NCBI GenBank assembly: GCA_965153355.1
Contig: OZ231127.1
Span: 95,108,001 to 95,172,000 of the forward strand
DNA length: 64,000 nucleotides
From: Flaccisagitta enflata
Taxonomy: Eukaryota > Chaetognatha > Sagittoidea > Aphragmophora
Direction: 5' to 3'
In this document: positions 1 to 11,474 of the stretch, piece by piece
Position numbering within the stretch: position 1 is the first letter of the stretch
Layout of the letters: each line of letters begins with the position of its first letter
Notes under the pieces: generated by a model
What the model saw: only the letters and a program-made list of their open reading frames with translations
Database searches by the model: none
Told to the model about the DNA's origin: nothing
Program-made: the position numbers and the translations under genes

Positions 1-129
1 TCAGGGTGACTTGGTGGATTATTCTCAGTTAGTGGGAAAAATCTTGATTTAAAGCTATGGATGTTATAAGCATTTTACAATGGGAAGATCAGATAGCTGT
101 GAGGAATGAAGTGGTAGTTCAACGCAGAT

Positions 130-352
130 ATCTGGTACTCTTTCTTGTCACTTGCATATTTCATAAATAGCCAACAATTATAGGTTTTTCTTGCTGTTGG
201 TTTGTATCTGATGAGTTGCTCTTTGGTAAGGGTTGAGATGGATTTTGATAATTTTTAAGGATAGTAGTGAGGGGTGCGCATTAAACTCCAATAAGAGCTC
301 CCAAGGCTCTTGTCCTCATTTTTTGGTTTTGATGTAATGTTGTCCACTGTCA
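130..352 (+). repeat. Dispersed repeat, left copy of an inverted pair
   Basis: About 220 bp that matches the reverse complement of 63765-63986 at roughly four bases in five by eye. Shared blocks include TCTGGTACTCTTTCTTGTCA, CTCTTTGGTAAGGGTT and GTGAGGGGTGCGCAT. No open reading frame is conserved between the copies, so this is probably a non-coding interspersed repeat. The rest of 1-1058 is AT-rich with no gene I can support. Confidence 0.8.
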
Positions 353-1058
353 TAGAATATTGACTTATATGAAAATGATTTAGTGCCTATGATAATTGAT
401 GGCCATGGAAATATATTTCTATGTATTCCCACAAAAAATTGATATTTTGAGAAATTTTTTGAAGGAACATTACTTAAAATTCAATTAGCAACAATTCTTT
501 CATGGTATAATATATTCTGTTATAATGTCGCTCGTGTAGGCGTTGCTAGGGATTATCACACATGGATACGCTCCATAGCAATGGCTAAACAAGCAATATT
601 CTTCTTGAACATATTGTGGGAATATTGTCGCATATTGAGATATATTGTCGCAAATTTAATTTTCAGCAATATTTTCTCAAAAAGGCTGTAAAAATATTGT
701 TTTTTTAGCAAGAATACATGGAAATGCATTTCTATGGCGGCTGACTATTGTGGGAAATAAATCATTTTTTCATCTTATATATTTAGTTTCATTTAGTTCA
801 ATTAGTTTTCATTTAGTTCATTTAATTTTAATTTAGTTTCTATAATGCTTGCCCCCGTGATCTCAAGTCTAGACGAGATCTACTCTACATTCTTCTAATT
901 GGCCCATTGAGATGAATTTATAGCTGACCTGCTTTTGGGCTATTTCAGTTAGGCAGTTACGCTGTTGCAATGAATGTTGTACACAGGTTATCATTAAGCA
1001 CCCAGGTTTTGGTAAAATGTAGCCAAAGAAATGAATGTTTCTTTTTCTCCATTTGTAG

Positions 1059-1332
1059 CCCAACTGCTTCTACAAATGGAGCTCCTGGTATAGTTGGGGT
1101 GGCTGGGGGTCTTGTGGGACACGAAGAGGCGGTATTGAGCAATGTTCTGGCACAAGACGAAGAACTCGATACAGAAAATGTGTCGGAAATGTTGGTCCAT
1201 TTTGCTCCGGAAGTTCATCCCAAACCCAAACAGTTGGGTGCAGATCAACCACGCGATGTTGGGGAAGGTGCCAACGGCGAGTTTGCTCTTGGTCTTGGTG
1301 GTGGAGGAGATGTTGGTGGCGAACATTCTCAT
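1059..1332 (+). CDS. TSP1-VWD-C8 protein, exon with TSP1-like repeat (partial gene)
   Basis: First visible exon of a secreted modular protein. The acceptor is CCATTTGTAG before 1059 and the donor is GTAAGT at 1333. The reading frame (codons from 1059) gives a thrombospondin type-1-like repeat: WSSW near residue 7, then WGGWGSCG, a run of Arg residues and regularly spaced Cys (FCSG, VGC). After it comes an unusual linker of about 25 residues rich in Trp, Arg and Cys, without a family I recognise. The exon ends with one base (T). Joined to GT of the next exon it makes a Cys codon just before the VWD start, which supports the join. Earlier exons, including any signal peptide, are not visible. 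TSP1 repeats bind matrix or receptor partners outside the cell. Confidence 0.75.
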
Positions 1333-1347
1333 GTAAGTAAAGATGAT

Positions 1348-1794
1348 AGTCGCAAAAGCGTTAGATGGTCAGCGGTACCCGTGCCCTGCTTAAGTAGGTT
1401 GTGGCCAGCTAAGGGAGAGACAGCGTGGCCCTGAAGTTGATATGCTTTCTACACATATGTGGACTTTTCTTCTTCCTCCTCCACCCTTCCCCAGCCTGCA
1501 GGCCCATATTGCCTGGAGGCCTACATGTCTGCCTGCAATCCCAGCCTGGATGCCTAAATCCCAGCTCAGGCCCAAATCCCTAGAGACTGGAATTTGGGCC
1601 TTGGGGTTGGGATTTGGGCCTTGAAGGCGGGATTTGGGCCTCAAGACTGAGATTTGGGCCTCAAGGCCTCCAGGCTGAGATATGGGCCGGGAGGCTGGGG
1701 GAAGAAGGGGTACGTAGGAGAAGGAGAAGAAGAAGGAGAAAATTCCCCATATGTGTGAAAGCATAGGTCATCGACCCCTTCGGGGCCGCTGCCC
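1348..1794 (+). mobile_element. TIR element with internal 20-bp minisatellite (copy A)
   Basis: Lies inside the intron between the TSP1 and VWD exons. The left end carries GGTCAGCGGTACCCG and a degenerate GACAGCGTGGCCCTGAAG arm. The right end is AGCATAGGTCATCGACCCCT followed by TCGGGGCCGCTGCCC, its inverted counterpart. The core is tandem ATTTGGGCC units at 20-bp spacing (about 1590-1690). The same architecture recurs at 17959, 18273, 31878 and 48406. No coding capacity, so non-autonomous. Confidence 0.65.
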
Positions 1795-1872
1795 AAAAAC
1801 TGTTACCCAAGTGTGTCAGTATTGGATTAAAGCCATAGAGCATCAAAATCTAATTCATATAATAATCGTCAG

Positions 1873-2029
1873 GTGTTCGATGGGGTTTTGGCGATCCCCA
1901 TTTCAAGACCGAAGATGGCAGAACTTATGAGTACCAAGGAAAGTGTTCCTACTACTATCTGACGGATGTTGAGCGATCCTTTAATGTCACTATTACCAAC
2001 GAAGAGTGCGGCACCACAGAGGACAACCA
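1873..2029 (+). CDS. TSP1-VWD-C8 protein, exon with VWD start
   Basis: Acceptor CGTCAG, donor GTGAGC at 2030. The frame gives the hallmark VWD opening CVRWGFGDPHF (GDPHF at 1890-1904), then a Gly-Lys-Cys-Ser-Tyr segment and an acidic NEECG. Entry is phase 1 and exit is phase 2; both match the neighbouring exons. VWD domains in BMPER/crossveinless-type, mucin-type and VWF-type proteins drive extracellular assembly or ligand binding. The last 20 bases and the donor are duplicated 83 bp downstream inside an (AG)n tract. I am confident of the domain and unsure which subfamily it belongs to. Confidence 0.85.
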
Positions 2030-2030
2030 G

Positions 2031-2330
<300 letters not shown>

Positions 2331-2433
2331 AAAATCAGACAAACTGACAGGCAGACCTAAGAAAAGGAGGCAGACAGCGAGCAAGAGAGTCGAACTAGCA
2401 GTTTTGAATTGTTTTTCACTTTTGTCATTTCAG

Positions 2434-2590
2434 GGTGGTTACGTGCATTGCAAAAGTAGGGATGAGTCGTGGTTCAACAACATTAAGCATTGATGCCAAA
2501 AAAGTCATCACAGTAAATGGAGAGGAAGTTCAACTGCCGTTTATCAATAACGATGTTGATGTTCACGAGGCTACCGAGGAATTTGTACAG
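2434..2590 (+). CDS. TSP1-VWD-C8 protein, middle VWD exon
   Basis: Acceptor TTTTGTCATTTCAG, donor CAG|GTCTGT. Its first base completes the codon started in the previous exon (CA+G). It encodes the VTCIAKVGM strand, then IDAKKVITVNGEEVQLPF, a close match to the usual VWD pattern of a conserved VxVNGxxVxLP strand. It ends at a codon boundary. The following intron holds GGCGCTAATTGGAGC twice (about 2911 and 2963) and a GTCC/GGTC-rich remnant near 3060-3110. Confidence 0.85.
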
Positions 2591-3310
2591 GTCTGTGGAT
2601 TAAACAATAAGTATGAATATCCTAAATATCGTATCAATGTTCATTCTGAGCCTACCGTATTTGCTCCGTTTAACGCCCCCCCTCCATTTAACCCCCCCCC
2701 CCATTTTTCCAATGAGCTTTTGTCATTTTATAAAGAATTTATTAAAGATCAATGAAGAAAAACTGATGAAATATATTGATAACAGTCTTTGTCTTAAACA
2801 TCATAGGGGAGGGACAAAATTTTGGATACAGTATATGAACTGAAGTATGTTTTTACCAAGAAATAAAAGGATGTAAATTGAAAAACCAAATAGTCTTAAT
2901 TGTAAAAGGGGGCGCTAATTGGAGCGCAAACTGACAATGTTGAATTTCAATTTCAAAAGCGCCCGGGGCGCTAATTGGAGCAAATACGGTATTCGATCTT
3001 TTTTTTTTCATCTGTCGCCATTGTAAGTGCATTCCTCCACATCTATAAGGTCGAATATGGTCCTGTCCGTTTGTCGGTTGGTTGGTCGGTCGGTCACGCG
3101 GACGTTTGAACCGCGCATATATACCGATTTTAACATCTTTCTCCATTCCTGTAACCTCTCAAGCCTTCCCAAATTCATTTTCATTCATTCATTTATTAAA
3201 AACTTCCATTCACAAATTCTTAATCAACTAGGCGCCCATATTGGCCAAAACTTGGGCTTGTTTTAACTGAAAATGATTATCACTATTTTTATCTTTTTTT
3301 TTATGTTTAG

Positions 3311-3551
3311 TTTGACCTTCCCAACAATATCACGGTCTTATGGGACGGCGAGAAAGTGGGGGTCGATATCCCGGAGGCCTTGAAAGAAGTGTCCCCCAAA
3401 TACAAGCTGTTTGGTCTGCTGGGCACTTACAACAACGACACATCAGATGACTTCACTGGTCCAGATGGGGTAGTAAGGGAAACACCCGAGCTTTTTGGCG
3501 ATTCTATATTGGTCGAAGGATCTTGCCCTCCGGAAAAAAATAGATCAACAG
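3311..3551 (+). CDS. TSP1-VWD-C8 protein, distal VWD exon
   Basis: Acceptor TTTATGTTTAG, donor GTGAGA at 3552. It encodes VLWDGEKVGVDIP, then LFGLLGTYNNDTSDDF, GPDG, and ends near GSCPP. This is the calcium-loop and GNYNxDxxDDF part of VWD. The canonical paired cysteines of the CGLCG motif are replaced by Phe (codon 3410) and Leu, so the usual disulphide or isomerase-like motif is missing, although TYNND and SDDF are kept. Entry phase 0, exit phase 1. Confidence 0.85.
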
Positions 3552-3657
3552 GTGAGAGATGTTTTTTATTGGGAATTGTGTTTGAGATGAGACAGAGAAA
3601 AGACAGTTCCTTCCTAATATTTCTGCCTCACTTTTTTGTTTTTGTTACTTTTTCAAG

Positions 3658-3752
3658 GAATCAAAAACCTTCAAGAACTTCAGAAGAAACAGAAAGAGCA
3701 ACGAGAGATAGCAAAGGAAAGATGCGACGTGATGAAATCATTTGTATTCCAG
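3658..3752 (+). CDS. TSP1-VWD-C8 protein, start of C8 domain
   Basis: Acceptor CTTTTTCAAG, donor CAG|GTATGA. Two bases complete the Gly codon from the previous exon, followed by 31 codons. A Lys/Gln/Glu-rich helix leads into ERCDVMKSFVFQ, which resembles the first helix of the C8 domain that normally follows VWD. The remaining C8 cysteines are expected downstream in phase 0, but I could not find that exon before 7 kb. Confidence 0.7.
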
Positions 3753-5553
3753 GTATGAGTAAATGAATGGACACCACTAATGGCGCCTATCGCCGTGAGG
3801 AAAAAGTCGTAAGCATGGGCGACTATCCATCAACTTTCTTATGAGGAACTGAAAACTAGAGTTTGCCTTTCTGCATCTGCGTGCGGTACCTAATTGGAGA
3901 TCTAGCTACTGAAACTCAAAGACGTTTTTAGCATCAAAATGAGTTTTAAAAAAGAGTTTTTTTTTTAAATTATGAAAAATTTTTTTTAGTAAAATTCATA
4001 TTAAGAATTAAATAAAATCATAAATCTTCAAAACAGGGTAGTTGAAAAAGAATAAAATAAGTGAAAGATAAGAAAAGGGAGAAGAATAGATGACAGTCGA
4101 AGTGGGAATAAACAAAAAATTTTAGTGAGAGTGACTGGTTAAAAGAGAGAGGGAGTGAGAGAGAGAGTAAGAGAGAGAGAAAGAGAAAGAAAGAGAGAGA
4201 GAGAGAGAGAAAGTGTGAGAGAGAGAAAAAAAAAACAAACAGAAAGAAAACACAACAAAGAGAAAAGGAAAGAAACAATAAGAAAAAAAGCAAAAAGAGG
4301 GAAAGAAATGAAAAAAGACTGATTGAGAAAGACATTTAAAAAAAAACTCCAACAAAGACTAAAAGTTCTTTATGAATATGGTACATTCAAAATCTGATCT
4401 TTAATTATTAAAAAATATCCAGTTTCAATCTCTAAATCCTTAACTCATAGAAATATAGTTGGAAATCTCAAACTAGAAAGAAAATTTTTTCATAAAACTA
4501 AAAAAAACTTAAGGTTTTCCTTATAAAACTGAAAAAAAACCTAATAACAGATATTAAGAAAAACTTCTGCAAATAAAAAAACGCATTTGCAGATTTTACA
4601 AATTATCTGTCTGCAAAATGTGACGCCTTCATCCTTGTTGAAACCCCAAACTCTACTGAAAACCATGTTTTTCTGAAATATGTATAAAAGTCAAAGACGG
4701 ACTTCTTTTTTTTCCCGAATAACTAAATTAACATATGCATGAACGTTGTCACTTGAATACCTGGTATCGCTTTTTTACTAATAGTCTTTACACAGTTAAA
4801 AGGGTACTTTAAAGCGAATGAAAAGCTGTTTCTTTATAGGTGAATGTTGTCTCTATCAAAAAGCTATTTTGTATATTGGAGATAAAGCGATTTTGCCACA
4901 CTACTGGCGTTGATTGCGTTTAAGAAAGAAGAGGAAGGGGTTCAAGGTAGGTTGCACTAATGCATCCAAAGGGTAATATAAATTACGCAAATTTTGCCTA
5001 TTGCGGTTATTGTATATGACTGAGAATAATAATTCTGGCTAAGAACTCGAAAGATTTAATTTTGTTGATGTTAACCTCAGCGACAACATCGGAGATAAGA
5101 AAAGTCGCCCTTTAAATGTGGCTTAAAGAGATTAGATATCAACTTTTCCTTACTCTGCGTTCAATAACAGGAGTCGTTTTTAAATTTTCATCGCTAACTT
5201 TGAAAATACTCGTCCGATTATTAGTCACGGTGCTGGCTGAATGGAGGACGAGGAAAACCGTTGGTCATTTTTTATTCGTCCAGGTACGACATGTTTTGCC
5301 ACTATAACAGCGCCGGAAACGCAAAAGATGAAAAAAAAGACAACGGGTTTAATAATCAAATCGGGTGTTAAATGTATTGCAACTCGCTTTGAGAAATATG
5401 CACTTGTTAAGAGCGACTAAAGCAACATAGACAGGCAAAATAAAGCTATTTAAAGTCGCACGTGACTACGTGTTGTCATTTTTTAACTTGTAAAAATGAG
5501 TTTGGAGGTCATTTCTCGTTCTCGACCACTCAATGCGTCACATTTGTTCATCT
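3753..5553. other. AT-rich intron or intergenic stretch
   Basis: No supported exon. Purine-rich GAGA/AAAG low-complexity DNA lies at about 4140-4330; the rest is AT-rich. The stretch is probably intron of the TSP1-VWD gene or its 3' flank. Confidence 0.5.
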
Positions 5554-5967
5554 ACACTCTTTTTATTGAGTAAGGACATAAGGCTGAAATTTTACCAAAA
5601 TTTAAGGACAATTAAAGGATAACCCCCAGCCTCAAATTTAAAGAGAAATCTTGTTTCATATTCCAAACTTCCATTATTGCTGTAAAAATTATTTAAAATA
5701 TATATCTTCAAAATAGAAAATAATAGTTATTTTTTTTACCAAATGATATTTGAATAATATTAAGATACAAATAATCATTGTAATAATTTATATTCTTAAA
5801 TCAATTTTTCTTGACAAATTTAAGTTTTTTATAATTTTTTTCTTCAGTAACAATACAAAAAGATAGTAAGGATATAGTAAGAACATTTCACCCTCAAATC
5901 TGCAAAAAATTAAGAACATCCCAGCCTTAGAAAAATTTTACTGGTCCTTAAAAACTGAAAAGAGTGT
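5554..5967. mobile_element. Palindromic MITE-like element
   Basis: The left end ACACTCTTTTTATTGAGTAA reads as the inverse of the right end CTGAAAAGAGTGT. Sub-terminal blocks also pair (AAGGCTGAAATTTTACC against AAAAATTTTACTGG, AGCCTT). The AT-rich core has no ORF. About 414 bp, typical of a foldback or miniature inverted-repeat element. Confidence 0.55.
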
Positions 5968-6416
5968 GTTACTCTTTTATCATAAGAGCATAGTTTTTAA
6001 TTACATCAAGGCTTTAAACGGCCGCAAAATAATATCTTAAGAACAAACACGCCGTATTTTTTATAAGCGCAGTTTTTTGAAGTGAGGCTCAGCGTTCTTA
6101 TTTTCTTATTTTCTTATTTTCGAAGTATCGCAGATTCTGTATCAGAGTTGCTAGCTATTCATGATATTGCTAGCTATTTATAATATTTATAAAGAAAATT
6201 AAAGAACTTGGGCCATAAATTAAGACAACAACCACAACAACAACAGCTCCAAAATATCACCAACATCATTTTTACTAATTATGAGTGTGTTTTGCATTAC
6301 AGCAATTTGTTTATTTGCAAATTCGTTGTCTTGTCTGTCACACATTTGTTCATGTATAATCCTATAGCTACTTGGCGTTCATAGGTAAAGAAATTTCAAC
6401 ATTCTTAAATCTTAAG

Positions 6417-6583
6417 GGAAGTTGCCGAACGGAAGCGTCATCTTCAGACCTATCGGTGGCAAGCTCGTCAGCGAACTGCGTGGCGGAGCCTTCAAAGCCT
6501 CTGTTGACCCACCAGATTCGTAAAGCCCTAAGGTTAGAACTAGAGGAGCCTACAATTATCTTCCAGAGCAAGGAAGTTCATTG
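6417..6583 (+). other. Possible exon or exapted repeat of unclear strand
   Basis: A local rise in CpG and codon-like composition. All three + frames and one - frame stay open for 30 or more codons, and none gives a family I recognise. A weak acceptor (CTTAAG) precedes it. It could be a remnant of a dispersed repeat. It is followed directly by (GT)n. Confidence 0.2.
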
Positions 6584-6600
6584 TTGTTTGAATTTGAAAA

Positions 6601-6603
<3 letters not shown>

Positions 6604-6683
<80 letters not shown>

Positions 6684-6716
6684 GTGCGTGTGTGCGTGCG
6701 TGTGTGTGTGTGTGTC
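6604..6716 (+). repeat. (GT)n microsatellite
   Basis: About 113 bp of GT with a few TTTG and TGCG interruptions. Confidence 0.97.
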
Positions 6717-7081
6717 TGTTAGTGACTGTTAGAAATGTATGTCCGTCCGTCTATTAAGTATGTGTGCTTTTGTTTCTTTTGCGTGCTTTTGGCTTTTCGT
6801 CTTTCCTTATTATTCAATGCCGGTGTCTTTTGTTTCTCGCCATTTCTTATAATGAAGGCTAGATGGGTAACCATATGGTTGCGCCTTGTATTTTATGCCA
6901 TTTGTTTTTATTACGTAAACAAACATACGTAACTCGTCTTCGTGTCATCCAATTTTGGATCGATTGTTTTTATTTTTATTTACGGCATTGCTTCCTAAAG
7001 TGATTGATTGATTTTTCGTGATTGATTGAATGTGCCCTTGGAATTTACTAATTTCAATAATCTCTCATCTTTTTATTGCAG

Positions 7082-7160
7082 ATAAACTTATGAACGGACA
7101 AATTACGTTAATTTGACTTCGACAGACTGTGGGTTGAAACCAACGAAAGTGGGCCTAAAA
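7082..7160 (+). other. Possible non-coding exon
   Basis: Good splice signals on both sides (CTTTTTATTGCAG before, AAAA|GTAAGT after) enclose 79 bases with stops in all three frames. If spliced, this would be a UTR or lncRNA exon. A second good acceptor, CCCCTCTCTTCAG, precedes 7506. Confidence 0.25.
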
Positions 7161-7610
7161 GTAAGTTTTATAGACGCGTCTTTGCTTTTAGTAACGTTGT
7201 TTTTATCTTGTCTTCCGGTCTGTTATTTTTGTCTTTTGCATTTTTGCATTTTTATCGCCGGATTTTAGTATGGTTTTTATCGTTTGCCCGATCAGCTTAC
7301 TATGGGGATGATATGGATGAATTTAATGGGATGGGCCGGGGCAGGGGCAGGTATTATCAGGTGGCATGGGCTCTGAAGAAGATGAACATGTTGTCATGTG
7401 CTGTTTCTGTCCTTTATTGTGTCCTGTCTCGATTTCATGTTATCTTTTGCGTTTGCTGATCACCATTAACGCCCACTTTCCCTTTCATTTTATCCCCTCT
7501 CTTCAGTTGTTGAAATTTTTATGGAATAAACGAGACGATCGCCTTCCTATTTTCCAATCGGCCAACTTTCTTTCACCACAAGTCGTCAGTCAGATAGACG
7601 CTCATAGACA

Positions 7611-10546
7611 GTGCCAGTTGAAACTCGTGGGCGTAATTTATATTTCAACAATTTAAAAAAGCGACTCGACTCTTTCCATTTTCGACCTCCGAAAACGAAA
7701 TTGGACAATAGCGTAGCGCATAGCAGCGACACCGTCTCGACTGCTTCGCGTCATCTCGTGTATCTCGCCGGTTTGAATCAGTGTCGAGGTCGAAGTGCGT
7801 TGCGCGCAATGGCTCGTTACGGCGGAGATGGAGGATGCGGCGCCACCGACGCCGTTGCCGCTGCGCGAAGGCGAATGACCCGACGACGCCGCCTGTGAAT
7901 CAGATGGCGCTTCGACACGGCCTTGGATATGGTCTCGACTTTATATCATACGCAAGGCAAATGGCGCTCGACTTGATGCCCGGCGACCCTCTTCGGTCGC
8001 GGCGTCCACTCTCGTCGAATCCGGCGCGAATAGAACTCCATGCGTTTCTTCGATAGTGAAAACTATCCAGAGGTTTTCCTTCCACGCCGACATCGTGAAC
8101 GCAATGCACAACGACATCGGGAATATTAAAAGACCCGTCAATGAATTCTCATGGAACAGTCTCCCAACTGATACTCCACCGCCCGTGACAATGTACACAG
8201 CGCTCCAACTCCAAGGATCGAACGTCGTCGCCAAACGGCGGATCCGAGTATCTGCCACTTCGGTCCCTCGACACGGTGCGCAATCTCCAACTGGCGGTCA
8301 ATTCTTAAATCTGCCGCCGATCCAAAGAGGAGATGCCGTCAATCAATGGGTCTCAGATTTGGTCTCGGAAATTGAACCTGCACGTGCGTCTCCGATGGAG
8401 CAAGCCGACGACATGCTTGCGGATCTCGACGACGCTTGCCGATGCTCTTGAAGGTGCATTAGGATCATCAACGGACTGACGCCGCAGGAGAGAGAAAGGC
8501 GGCGCTTCGTCAGCAGGAGTGCAGAGAGAGACAGATGGGGTAGGCAGCTGGAGGAAGAAATGCGACAAGGCCGTCGGCTGATAAATGATATGCAGCAGCA
8601 ACAGCGGGAGGAGGAGCAGCGGCAGCAACAGGAGCAACAGCGGCAGCATCAGTACGATGCAGCAGCAGCACCAGCAACGTCGCTCACCCGACCACGGAGC
8701 AGCGGCAAACGACTTCAGCGGCAGCGGCAGGAACTGTTGCGGCAGCAGTTGCAGCAGCTTCAACAATTTCGTCAGCAAGACCAACAACAACGTCAAATCC
8801 TGCGGCGAGCGCGCCACAACCTGTGGTTCAACAACAGCAACATCACGATCAACAGCAGCAACGGCAGCAACAGCAACAACAACAAGAGCTGCGTTAACAT
8901 CAACCGGCAATGCAGCCGCATGAACAGCAACAACAACAGCGGCAAAAGCAGCGGCAGGAGGGCGGCAGCAGCAGCTGCAGCAACAACAGCAACTTCATGG
9001 TGGAAATCAGCGAGATGATCCTGGACCAACGACACCGCCGCTGTCACCATCCTGTCGAAAGCATGAATGTCAATGAAGAAACACGGAAGAAGAGCGAGAC
9101 AGCAGCAGCCTTGCAGAACGTCTGCGCAGTGGCGAGGCGTGATGGTGGTGCAGCAACAGCTCAAAGGCGCGATCAGCGGTGCCGTGGAAGTTCAACAGCG
9201 AAGCTCATCACAAGAAGACAAAGAGTTATACGACAGAATGTGTAGCTTTCGCCAGCAGCAGCACGAAGATGAAGAATAGAAGGGCAGGAGTATTCAACAA
9301 TGCGGCAGAAATGCAGCGAAAGCACTGGAATAGCCTGAGCGACGGCGGCATTGGTGGAGCTTTAGAGCAGCGGGATGTGAAGCTTAGACAACTGTCTGAG
9401 CCTGGACAAGCAGCAGCCGCATAGCATCCTTGAAGGACCGAAATTTCAATCCTGGATTGTTCAATTCTAACTTGCAGCAACATCATGTGCAGTCAGTAGA
9501 AGCGTCCGTCAAGCAGCCGATGCAGCAGCAGCAACAGTTGGAGCAACAGCAGCAGCAAGGACAACGACAGCGTCAACTGCAGCAGCAGAATGAGCAGCAA
9601 CAGCATCCTGACCAGCAGCAGCAGCTTCAACATCTAGTGGCAGCAGCAAACGGTTTTCAACAACAGCAGCAACATCACTATCAACATCGTCAAACCCCAG
9701 CAGCAGCGATTCTCCCTACCTTTTTGGAAGTGATCTTGAAGCAGGTGAACCTGCTAGAAGAATGAACCTCCCCGTCAAGAAGGAAAAGGTCGCTAACACA
9801 GCAGCGGAAGTGAGTGCAGCAGAGCGATGCGCAGAGAGCGAAACAGGAGAGGCATGACGGTTGGCACAGCAGCTGCAAGATAAAAAGAGAGAAGAAAAGA
9901 GAATGCAGCTCCAAAGAAGACAGTGAGTGGATTACCTTGGCGCAAAAATGACGCAAGCGCGCCTCTGTAACACCTCAAGCGGAAGTCATCCAGCAGAATC
10001 CGCATTTGCAACTTGAAATGGATAGTTTGAAGGTAAATTCAACAGAAGACTTTGACACAGCGAGAAGAAACAACGTAAGAAACAACAAGCGACAGTACGT
10101 CCATGGAATTTTGATGCTCCCGATTCATCAGATGATCGTCAACAACAAATGAATCAGCAAGAAGAAGTTGGGTGGAGTGAAAAACCACCAAAGATCTCGG
10201 TCAAAGTGCGGGGTCAATACGCGATTTACAACAACCCCCAGCGTATCATCAAGTAGAGCATCATCAAGTAGCCCGTCAACCGGAAGTCCACGTTCAGATG
10301 CCCAACAATCCAGCTCTGGACATGTTCTTGGAAAGAGCGGCGTACAACGACCACATGCGAGCAAGGGAGGTCAGCCTCAAAGCATTGGAGAAAACGAGAC
10401 CTGAGAAGCCTCTGCATGAGCTTTCATCCACCGATTTCATGATGTGGAAGAGGAAGTTTAAAGATGCTGAAAAACATGAAGGCTTAGCGCAGATGGACAT
10501 TTTATTGGGGTACTTCGTGGTTTGCTGGTCCGGCAAGAGATCGTGA
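7611..10546 (+). pseudogene. Decayed glutamine-rich coding region
   Basis: About 2.9 kb of CAG/CAA-rich, CpG-rich sequence unlike its AT-rich flanks. One frame runs 8056-9018 with a single TGA at 8449-8451. It encodes a Glu/Arg/Gln-rich segment and then poly-Gln. Around 8812 the Gln reading moves to another frame and meets a TAA. Further Gln-rich pieces lie at 9430-9765. At 10298-10546 is an 82-residue charged segment with DFMMWKRKFKDAEKH, followed in another frame by GPARDRETA. That arrangement loosely recalls the retroelement Gag capsid pattern. It may be a dead retroelement gag or a dead Q-rich host gene. No domain is decisive. Confidence 0.45.
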
Positions 10547-10629
10547 AACTGCGGCAGTGGTGCAACGATGACAGCAGAGGAGAGATTCTGACGACGCCTT
10601 CGAAAAAAATGAGCATCACGTCTTTATAA

Positions 10630-10668
10630 CAGCGCTGCAACATTGCAGCGCTGATCTGCTGAAATAAA
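10630..10668 (+). terminator. Perfect hairpin followed by AATAAA
   Basis: CAGCGCTGCAA, CA, TTGCAGCGCTG forms an 11-bp perfect stem with a 2-base loop (10630-10653), and AATAAA follows at 10663. It could mark the 3' end of the Q-rich transcript or element upstream. There is no direct evidence of use. Confidence 0.35.
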
Positions 10669-11170
10669 TCGCGGGCGGATCAATCGCCCGACCATGCAGA
10701 GCATTTCAATTTGTCTGCAAGGTTGCAAAAGGCAAAAAAGATTGCGAGGACCTGAAGTGCAACAATGCTATCGTGACAGTTAATTTGACCAAAAATAGAC
10801 GAACAAGTAGAGATTAACATGCAATGTCAGTGGTCTCTCTACCTAAACTACCTCATTAGCTTTGCAACCTTGATGTCGTGCAGAATTGTGATAACTGATA
10901 AGTGTTAAAAATGGTGGTAAATAAACTTAATATTGATGCAAACCTGTCAAAAAATATTTAATTTATATAGTTTGACCAATAAAGTATGGCTCAATGATCG
11001 AATTAAGATCCAGTTGCAGGACTGTACAACAATGTGAACGTCGCGTGCGTCGCGTCAGACCGTTGGATAGAAATGAAATTGAAACATAGAACACCTGAAA
11101 GCATAAAAGACTCTAGAAACCTACAAAATGACAACATTTCGGAGATTGTGAGCAAGCCAATCGACTATCC

Positions 11171-11178
<8 letters not shown>

Positions 11179-11222
<44 letters not shown>
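11179..11222 (+). repeat. (TC)n microsatellite
   Basis: About 44 bp of CT/TC, some 250 bp upstream of the zinc-finger start codon. Confidence 0.97.
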
Positions 11223-11225
<3 letters not shown>

Positions 11226-11369
11226 CGAGGAAAAAAGATTGATTCGGTGTGTCCTTGGTCGGTCAAAAATTTCCATTGTTGTCCACTTTCGCCGTTGACA
11301 CTAAACCTTGAATCTGCATTCATCAACATTTCTCGCCGCTTGTTTTTTGTCAAAATGATCGAAAAGATG

Positions 11370-11377
11370 TATAAAAA
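11370..11377 (+). promoter_or_regulatory. Possible TATA box of the zinc-finger gene
   Basis: TATAAAAA lies about 105 bp upstream of the chosen ATG, which leaves room for a short 5' UTR. No initiator was verified. Confidence 0.35.
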
Positions 11378-11474
11378 CCCTAAACAACCAGGAGCAACGA
11401 ATATTGCCATAAACTAGACTCGTGCGGTGACAAATACATTTCATTTCTCTGCGGTTTCCTCGGACACAAACATC

